Source: Constrictibacter sp. MBR-5 (GTDB lineage Bacteria > Pseudomonadota > Alphaproteobacteria > JAJUGE01). From it: 64,000 nt of DNA. The translations under genes were made by a program, and so were the position numbers. Under the pieces are notes generated by a model. The model worked only from the letters and a program-made list of their open reading frames with translations, was not told the DNA's origin and did not search any database. Below are positions 1 through 13,400 of this stretch, piece after piece. Positions within the stretch are counted from its first letter, which is position 1. Each line of letters opens with the position of its first letter. The DNA is taken from contig NZ_JBEPTK010000016.1 of the NCBI RefSeq assembly GCF_040549485.1, positions 1 through 64,000 of the forward strand, written 5' to 3'.

Positions 1-282
1 GCGGCGGGCGCCGAGCTGCGCTTCCTCCCGCCCTACAGCCCCGACTTCAACCCGATTGAGAACGCCTTCGCCAAGCTCAAGGAACTCCTCCGCAACGTCG
101 TCGCACGAACCCGCGACGCGCTCTGGAACGCTGTCGCTGGCGCCATCCGGGCCTTCACGCCCGTGGAGTGCGCGAACTACTTCGTCGAACACCATCTCCT
201 GCGCCTCGCGGGGAAAACCGCACTTCGTCTCACCCAAACACAGATCCGTCCTTGGCGTGCTGCGGGAGCAGGAGGCCGGTAG
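1..282 (+). mobile_element. IS630-family transposase, C-terminal end (cut by window edge)
   Basis: The frame starting at base 1 is open to a TAG at 280-282. It encodes FLPPYSPDFNPIENAF near its start, the conserved segment around the last acidic residue of the DDE catalytic domain of IS630/Tc1-type transposases. The N-terminal part lies outside the window. After the usual end of the family (CANYF-like, near base 180) the frame continues for about 33 atypical residues, so the true end may be altered. It is the last trace of a mobile element next to the polysaccharide locus. Whether the whole element is intact cannot be seen. Confidence 0.75.
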
Positions 283-567
283 CCCGATGTGCATGTGCGC
301 CGACGGCGCCGAATCGACCGGCAAGCCTTGTGTCTGAAGCAAAGATAATATCTTTGAAGAAGACATTGTTGCTCACCGGCCTTTGATTTTTTTAAATGCC
401 AAACTATTGCAAATCGCGATGTTGTCAGATGCATGGGCGGATCTGTTCTTGGTGTCATATCGCGACAAGCTGGTTGGATGTTTCAAACTTTACGCATTAA
501 GGAATCGTCAATGTTGTCGGGCTAGATGCTGGCGATCTACGGCGGCGTGCGTTTGACGGAGCGGCAG
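283..567. promoter_or_regulatory. AT-rich leader upstream of the RTX gene
   Basis: No gene is seen here. The stretch about 340-510 is clearly richer in A and T than its surroundings, with T runs near 388-395, which suits a promoter region for the gene that follows. GGAG at 558-561 lies six bases before the ATG at 568 and decides that start over an in-frame ATG at 526, which has no ribosome site. No clear -35/-10 pair could be assigned. Confidence 0.35.
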
Positions 568-5388
<4,821 letters not shown>

Positions 5389-5548
5389 TCGCGTGGAGGG
5401 TTGCCGCGGCATGTACGGCCCGATTTGAGCACCTGTGCGGGCGGGCCACCGCATCCGCGGCCGAAGGCATCGATTCCTTGCCCGAATGGGCTAATTCGTG
5501 CGATCTTGGCAGAGGGCGAATTTGCCGCACGGGTTTCCGGGGGGAGGT

Positions 5549-6334
5549 ATGAGCTCAAGGCAAAAGGCCAGGGGTAACCCTCTGGACTGGCCGGAACTTG
5601 TCGCCGGGGTAGGTCACGAACTGGCGAATATCGCGTGCTACGTCGCCATCGTCGTGAACGGTGGCGTCGGACGACCCGGGGGGCCTGCAGACAGCCGCCG
5701 AGGTGCGGCCGGGCCCAATCTCGAGCGTGGACTGGACCGTATCTCCAGTTTGTCCAAGTCGGTCAGCGAGATCGGTTTCGCCGGGCGCGACGCTGAGCTT
5801 CCGATGCGGCTTCTGTCGTTGCAGGACATTGCGCTTGAGGCGGTCGTCGCGGTGCGTCAGGCCGCGGAAAGCCGTGCCGTCGACGTGACGATCCGGGCTT
5901 TGCCCGGTGAGGAGCCGTCCTGCTTCGGTAGCCGGGACCTGCTGATCACGGCCGTCCGCCGTCTGCTCGACAACGCGATCCAGTACAGCGCTCGGGGTGG
6001 CAGCATCGAGGTGCGGGTCGAGGCCGACCGCGAGTCGTCGCGTCTAGTCGTTCTCGACGAGGCGATCGGGCTGGAGGCGGGTGAGGAGGAACTCGTCCTG
6101 AACCCCTTCTATCGCGGGCGTCGGCAGGTAGAGGCGACCGAGTACGGCGTGGGCCTGGGCCTGACGGTCGCCACCGTGATCGCCGCCCGGCACGAGGGGG
6201 TGATCAGAGTTGCCTGCCGTAAGGGCGCGGGCCTAGCCGTCACCCTGGAACTTCCGAGCGCGGCGCGCTCTAAGAGCAGGGCGAAAAGCGAGGCCGCAGT
6301 CCGCTCGAAACGGATGGAACTATTCCTGGTTTGA
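5549..6334 (+). CDS. Small sensor histidine kinase (HATPase)
   Basis: About 261 residues. The ATG at 5549 is chosen for the GGGGAGG at 5541-5547. A likely phospho-acceptor sits in GVGHELANIA near residue 23. The ATPase domain shows an N box (LLDNAIQYS), a degenerate G1 region (DEAIGLEAGEEE) and a G2 box (GVGLGLTVA). There is no membrane segment or recognisable sensor domain, so it is probably cytosolic or works with a partner. It ends 13 bp before the end of a convergent response regulator, suggesting a pair that could regulate the adjacent matrix and polysaccharide genes. That link is inference. Confidence 0.8.
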   Translation: MSSRQKARGNPLDWPELVAGVGHELANIACYVAIVVNGGVGRPGGPADSRRGAAGPNLERGLDRISSLSKSVSEIGFAGRDAELPMRLLSLQDIALEAVVAVRQAAESRAVDVTIRALPGEEPSCFGSRDLLITAVRRLLDNAIQYSARGGSIEVRVEADRESSRLVVLDEAIGLEAGEEELVLNPFYRGRRQVEATEYGVGLGLTVATVIAARHEGVIRVACRKGAGLAVTLELPSAARSKSRAKSEAAVRSKRMELFLV

Positions 6335-6347
6335 GCGTGCGCGACGG

Positions 6348-7067
6348 CTAGTCCGAGGCGGGAGGCTGCTCTCCCCGTTCGGCGTTCCGCCATTCGGCGA
6401 CCTGAGGTGCCGCGGCGATCGCCGCTTCCGTCCGGTTGCGTACCTTCAGGCGGCGCAGGATCTCGCGGACGTGCTGCTTGACCGTATTCTCCTGAAGGCC
6501 GAGCGAGCGTCCGATCTCCTTGTTGCTCCGCCCTGCCACGAGCAATTGCAGCACCGCCCGTTGCCGCGGCGAGAAGGCGCATCTCGAAGAATGTAATTCG
6601 TTCCGTGCCATCCCCGCGTCGATCCCCGCCGGCTGAACTTGGATCGGCCCGTCGTCGGTCGGTTCGGCCTTTCGGCCGGGGGATTCCAACGACCGCTTCT
6701 GATGAAGCATGCCCATCAGCGCCGAGACGGCTTCCCGATGTTCCTGTATCGATAGACCCTTGGAGATAAAGCCGCGGGCGCCGGCGGCCAGTGCGTCCGC
6801 CATCGCGCCCGGGACGTCCGATCCCGACACCACGATCAGCGTCGCCCCGGCGCAATGCTGCGCGATGCGCCGCACGCCCTCCATCGAGTTGTTGTCCGGC
6901 AGTCCCGGATCCATCAGCACAAGATCGTAATGATAGGCGGCGACATACTGAAGTGCCTGAGACAGATAGACCGCTTCGTCGATGGTCACGTCCTCGGCCA
7001 CCTGCTGCAGCATAAGCTTCGCGCCCAGCCGCGTGAGCGGATGGTCCTCGATGATCAAGAAGCGCAT
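6348..7067 (-). CDS. NarL/LuxR-family response regulator
   Basis: About 239 residues from the ATG at 7067 (MRFLIIEDHP), which has GGGGG just upstream; a longer frame reaches 7232 but lacks a good start. The N-terminal receiver domain has the acidic pocket IIEDH and the likely phospho-Asp in LVLMDPGLPD, plus a conserved Lys in ISKG. The C-terminal LuxR-type helix-turn-helix contains SPRQRAVLQLLVAGRSNKEI and ENTVKQHVREILRRL. It is convergent with the histidine kinase and divergent from the giant gene at 7409, so it may control the intervening promoter region. Confidence 0.9.
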   Translation of the reverse strand: MRFLIIEDHPLTRLGAKLMLQQVAEDVTIDEAVYLSQALQYVAAYHYDLVLMDPGLPDNNSMEGVRRIAQHCAGATLIVVSGSDVPGAMADALAAGARGFISKGLSIQEHREAVSALMGMLHQKRSLESPGRKAEPTDDGPIQVQPAGIDAGMARNELHSSRCAFSPRQRAVLQLLVAGRSNKEIGRSLGLQENTVKQHVREILRRLKVRNRTEAAIAAAPQVAEWRNAERGEQPPASD

Positions 7068-7408
7068 GCTCGGCCCCCAAGCCATTCGCGGAATCTTGAT
7101 GCGTATCCGTCCCTCTTCGCTTCTGTCTCCTCTACACGGGTTCGTGAAGAGAAGTGATCGAGCAAAGTTTCTTGTCGGCGATAGCAGCTGCCTGCCACAC
7201 TCGTCTGTGGGAAAGCTTACTATTGTACTCAAAACCCCTCAATAGTTTTTCTTGTGTACTACGTAGTTAGATATTTCTGCGAAAACAGTTGAAATCAGGC
7301 GATTATAGCGCGCGCCTCCTCTAAAGGATGTGATCCGTCCGGCATCTAGGTCGGTGCAACCGAGATTCGTCACGATAGGCGCCTTCGGACCCTGCTCGGG
7401 AGCGCGAC
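7068..7408. promoter_or_regulatory. Divergent intergenic region
   Basis: This region separates the regulator and the giant gene. It is AT-rich between about 7200 and 7320. A perfect 10-bp palindrome, ACTACGTAGT, lies at 7258-7267 and could be an operator. GGGAG at 7398-7402 precedes the GTG start at 7409. No certain -10/-35 pair was found. Confidence 0.4.
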
Positions 7409-10400
7409 GTGGCCTCGGATATCGACCTGGACGGCGACGGCATCCTCAATGCCGACGACCCTTTCGCCCTGGACCCTGAAAACGGGCTCGATGTAGTGAT
7501 TGAGGCGGACAGCCCTTGGCGCCTCGACTTCGTCTCTCTCGGGCAGCTGGCCACGCCCCCTGCAACCGTCTACGAGGCCGGGTTCACCGGCCTCATGACC
7601 GTCCCCGGCGGAGCCAACGGACCCGTGAACCCGGCGCCCTCAGGGGTGGCACTGGGGCCTGCGGGGCTTACGGTCGCCGCGGTACCGGCGGGCGACGCCT
7701 ATCAGAACAAGAACTCCCTCGCGCACGGCTATCAGTCCGGCATCGACGTCAGCGGCCTCGCCGCGTTCGTGGCCGGCACGCGGATCGCCAATCCGTTTCA
7801 GTTCGTCGCGCCGCAGAACTACCAGGCCCAGGGTCTCCAGATCGGGACCGGCAGCCAGGACAACTACGTCAAGCTGGCCTTCATCGCCAAAGGCGGCGCC
7901 GGCGGCGTCGAGGTCGCGTGGGAGAACGATGGCGTCGTCGCGTTCAAGCAGACCTTCACGCTCGACCTGCCGCCGGGCGTTACGCTGTCTGCGGTGGCAA
8001 ACATCGAACTCGAGCTGAGCGTCGACCGACAGAGTGGAACGACCCTGGTTACGCCCCGCTGGCGTCTCTTCGACGCGAACGGCGGCCTTCTCGACGACCA
8101 GATCGACGACGCACCAGCATCTTTCGCCGTGACCGGCGCGGTAGCCGATGCGCTCGCCGGCACGCACAGCGTCGGCGGCGTGGCCAGCGGAGCGGCCGTC
8201 GGCCTCTTCGCGACGTCGGCCGGCGCCACGCCCTTCGCGGCGACGTGGGAGACCATCGAAGTTCGCGCCGCCTCCGGTGTCGACCCGCTGGACCTCGACG
8301 GGGATGGTATACTGAACGGGATCGACGCCTTCGCGGTCGATGCGAGCAACGGCGGCGGCCTGGTGATCGATTCGGATGCCGGCCTGTCGTTCGACTTCGC
8401 CGCTCTGGCAAGCGGGGGAGGCGGCGCGCCAACGCCGTATGAGGCTGGCTTCACCGGCCTGATGACAGTGCCCGCCGCGACGGCCAACGGGTTCAACAGC
8501 ACCCCGCCGGGGGTCACCATCGACGCGAACGGTCTCACCATCGCGGCGGTCGCCGGCGGCGACGCCTATCAGGCGAAGAACTCGCTCGCGCACGGCTATC
8601 AGGTGGGTGTCGACGTCAGCGGCGTCCCGGCGTTCAACGCGCGTACCGTGATGGCCAATCCGTTCCAGGCGACGGCGCCGCAGAACTATCAGGCTCAGGG
8701 CCTCCAGATCGGCACCGGCGATCAGAACAGCTACCTGAAAGTGGCGCTGATCGCGAACGGCGGCGTAGGGGGCATCGAGTTCCTCTGGGAGAACGGCGGC
8801 ACCGTCGCGTTCCGCAAGGTCTTCACTCTCGACCTTCCGCCCGGCACGTCCCTCGCGAACGTGATCGAGGTGGAGGTCGGGCTGGACGTCGACACGAACA
8901 CCGGCTCGGTACTTGCTGCGCCCGTTTGGCGGTTGTTGGGTGTCGGCGGAAGCGTGTTGGACGACAGCACCGACAACGGCGTCACGCCGATCGCCGTGAC
9001 GGGTGCGGTCGCTGCGGCCGTGAACGGAACCTACACCATCGGCGGCGAGGCAAGCGGTCTCGCCGTCGGGCTGTATGCGACGTCCTCTGGCGCATCGCCG
9101 TTCGCGGCGACGTGGAAGACGCTGGCCGTGGACGCGCAAGTCGGTGCCGACAGCTTCGACCTCGACGGGGACGGCATCCTCAATGCCGTTGATCCTTTCG
9201 CACAGGACGCGAGCAACGGCCTAGTTGTCGTGATCGACGAGAATACCGGCCTGTCGCTCGATTTCGTCGAGATCGGCGCCGCCAGCGTGGTGGCGTTGAC
9301 CCCGTACGAAGCCGGATTCACGGGTCTGGCGACGGTACCCGGCTCGAGTGCGCACGCCTTCGACGACGGTCCGTCGGGCGTCGCCGTTACGGCCGGCGGT
9401 CTACGGATCGCGGCGGTTCCGACAGGCGACTCCTATCAGGCGAAGAACTCGCTCGGCCACGGCTATCAGTTCGGCGTCGACGTCAGCGGCGTGGCCGCAT
9501 TTCAGGCGCGCACCCTGATGGCCAATCCCTTCCAGGCGATCGTTCCACAGAACTACCAGGCGCAGGGGCTGCAGATCGGAACCGGCGACCAGAACGCCTA
9601 CGTCAAGGTCGCGCTGATCGCCAACGGCGGCTCCGGTGCGATCGAGGTCCTCTGGGAAAACGAGGGATCGGTCGCCTACCGCAACGTCTATTCGCTGAAC
9701 CTCGGTGCGGGCAAGACGTTCGCCGACGTCGCGGAGGTCCAACTCGGCCTGGAGGTCGATACCGCCTCGGGGGTGGCGATCGTCGCGCCGACTTGGCAGC
9801 TGCTGAGCACCAGCGGCAGTGTCCTCGACGACCAGAGCGACAATGTGGTCCTGCCGTTCGCGGTAACGGGTGCCGTGGCGGCCGCCATCGAGGGGAGCTA
9901 TGCGGTGGGTGGCGCCGCGAGCGGCCTCGCCGTCGGTCTCTATGCGACGTCGGCGGGAACCACCCCGTTCGCGGCGACCTGGAAGACACTCGGTGTGTCG
10001 GCTACGGACGGATTCGGCAGCCTTGATGTCGACGATGACGGGATCCTGAACGGCGCCGACGCATTCGTGCAGGATGCGTCGAACGGTGCCGACTTCGTGA
10101 TCGCGCCGGGCCACGGTCTTTCGCTGAACTTCGCGGCCCTCGGCGCTTCCGGCGCCGCGACGCCATACCAGGCCGGCCTGACCGGCCTGATGGCCGTTCC
10201 GGGCTCCGCGCTGAACGGTTTCGATTCGGCGCCCAACGGTGTGGTAGTCGATGCGGCCGGCCTGACCGTCGCGGCCGTTCCGAGCGGCGATTCGTATCTG
10301 GCGAACAACAGCTTGGTCCACGGCTATCAGGTCGGCGTGGACGTCAGCGGCACGGCCGCATTCGTGGCCCGTACGACCATCGCCAATCCCTTCACCGGGG

Positions 10401-13400
10401 TGGTGCCGCAGAGCTATCAGGCCCAGGGGCTCCAGATCGGCACGGGTGATCAGGACAGCTACGTGAAGATCGCCTTTATTCCCCAGGGCGGCATCGGCGG
10501 CGTCGAAGTGCTCTGGGAGAACGCGGGCGTAGTCGAAGTGCGCCAGATCTACGCGATCACGCTGCCCCCTGGCCTGACCCTAGCCGACGTGGCGACCGTC
10601 GATTTGGGCCTGGAAGTCGATACGAGTACCGGCACGCCGCTCGTCCTCCCCAACTGGCGGCTGTTCGATGCCGGCGGCACGTTGCTCGACGATGATACCA
10701 GCGACGCGACCGCGCCGTTCGCGGTGACCGGCGCGGTCGCCGACGCCATCGCAGGAACCTACAGTATCGGTGGAGTCGACAGCGGCCTGGCCGTGGGCCT
10801 CTACGCCACGTCGGCTGGTGCCACGCGTTTCGAAGCCACGTGGAAGACGCTGTCGCTCGACGTCAGCGAAGGCTTCGGGCGGTTCGACCTCGACAGCGAC
10901 GGGCTGCTGAACGGCGAGGATTCCTTCGCCCTCGATGGGGCGAACGGGTTCGCGAACGTCGTGACCCAGGACGACGCCTTCAGGCTCGACTTCGGCGCGA
11001 TCGCCGCGGCCGCGGGGGGCGCCATGACGCCCTACGAGGCGGGGCTGTCCGGGCTCATGACCGTGCCGGGCACGATCAACAACATCTTTCAGCAGAATCC
11101 GAGCGGCGCGACCGTGACCGCCCAGGGGCTGACCGTGGCGGCGGTGCCGACCGGGGATCTCCATCAGGGCAAGAACTCCCTGGCGCACGGCTATCAGGTC
11201 GGCGTCGACGTGACGGGCGTGCAGGCCTTCGAGGTGCGCACCGTCGTGGAAAACCCCTTCCGCGATACCGCACCGACGAACCATCAGGCGGTCGGCCTGC
11301 AGATCGGCTCCGGCGATCAGAACGCGTATGTGAAGCTGGCCTTCATCGCCAAGGCCGGGCCGGGCGGCATCGAGGTTCTGTGGGAAGAGGACGGGGCCGT
11401 CGCGTTCCGTCAGTCCTTCACGCTCGACATGCCGCTTGGCTTCTCTCTCGCGGACGTCGCCGACATCGAACTGACCCTTCACGTCGACACCAGCACCGGC
11501 GAGACCATCGTCACCCCGGAATGGCGTCTCCTCGGCGAGACGGGCGGTCTGATCGACAGCAACATCGACGATGCGGTCGTCCCCTTCGCGGTAACCGGCA
11601 AGGTCGCCGAGGCGATCGCCGGTACCTATACGATCGACGGCGTCGCCAGCGGGCTGGCGGCGGGCCTTTATGCCACGTCCGCGGCGACCGTCCCGTTCGA
11701 GGCGACCTGGAAGAGCCTGGACGTCGAATATTCCGAGCCGATCGTTCCGCCCTACGCCTTCTCGCAGTTGCTCCTGACGGGCACCGACGGGCTCGCCAAT
11801 CCCACCTCGCTGGAATTCGGCCCGGACGGCCGGCTCTACGTCGCGGAGCGGTTCGGCGGCGTCTGGTCGTATGAGGTGGAGAAGATCGGCGACGGCTACA
11901 ACGTGATCGACGCCCAGTATATCGACCTCGTCAAGAACATGCCCAACCACGACGATTCGGGCAATCTCGCCAGCGTGGTCGGACGCCAGACGACGGGTCT
12001 TCTCGTGGCCGGCACGGCGGAGAACCCGATCCTCTACGTCTCGTCCAGCAATCCGGTCGTCGGCGGCGGTCCGGCGGGGCTGGACAAGAACATCGACACG
12101 AACTCCGGCGTGGTCAGCCGGCTCACCTGGAACGGTTCGGCGTGGGAGAAGGTCGACATCGTTCGCGGCCTGCCGCGGTCGGAGGAGAACCACTCCGTCA
12201 ACGGGATGGTGCTCGACGGCGACACGCTCTACGTCACCGTCGGCGGCAACACCAACCAGGGCTCGCCCTCCAGCAAGTTCGCCTTCCTGAGCGAGTACGC
12301 CTATTCGGCGGCGGTGCTGAAGGTCGACCTCGCCGCCATCGACGCGATGGAAGTGAAGGGCGCGGGTACGGCCAACCCCTGGATCTACGACCTGCCGACG
12401 GTCGACGATCCCACCATCGCCAATATCGACACGAACAACGACGGCATTCCCGACGACGACCCGAACGGCGTGTTCGGCGGCAATGACGGCCTGAACATGG
12501 CGAAGATCGTGCCCGGCGGCCCGGTTCAGATCTTCGCCACCGGCTACCGCAACCCGTACGACATCGTGAGGACGGAATCCGGCAAGATCTATGTGGTCGA
12601 CAACGGCGGAAACGCGACCTGGGGTGGCGTTCCGCTCTACGACGGCAATGGCCGGGCGACCAATCAGCCCAACCCCAACGAGAACTCCGTCTCCCAGGAC
12701 AGCCTGCATCTCGTGGCGGAGGGCAGTCATGGTGGGCACGCAAATCCGACGCGTGGCAATCCCGAAGGGGCCGGCCTCTATCTGGGGGCGGACGGCGTTA
12801 CCGGCTGGGTGACCGATCCGTCGGGCCTGCCGATCGACTGGTCGTCGGTGACGGGCGGTCTGTCGTTCGAGAACGACAACATTTCCCGCAAGGCCATCGT
12901 CGACAGCGAAGGCAGGCCGATCCCCGGCACCGAGAACGACGGCTCGCTCTGGGCGTTCTCCGCCTCGACCAACGGCCTCACCGAGTACACCGCGTCCGAA
13001 TTCGACGGCGCGATGCAGGGCTACCTCGTCTCCGCCAGCTACGACGGCCGGCTCGCGCTCATCAAGCTGGATCCGACGGGCACCTTCGCCGAGGACGTCG
13101 ACTATCTGCAGGTGCTGCTGGGCAACACGGTGCCGCTCGACGTCGCCGCCCAGGGCGATACGGATCCGTTCGCCGGCACCATGTGGGTCGCCAACATCGG
13201 CAGCAGCCAGATCGTCATCATGGAGCCGACGGAACCGGGCTCCGTCATAATCGATCCGTCGATCGCCGCCGACGTCGACCAGGACGGCGTCGCCAACATC
13301 AGCGACGCCTTCTGGCGCGATCCGAACAACGGCATGGGGACGACCTTTTCGGCCGGCGAGACCGTCGTGTGGGATTTCGCGCGCGACGCGAGCAATCCGC

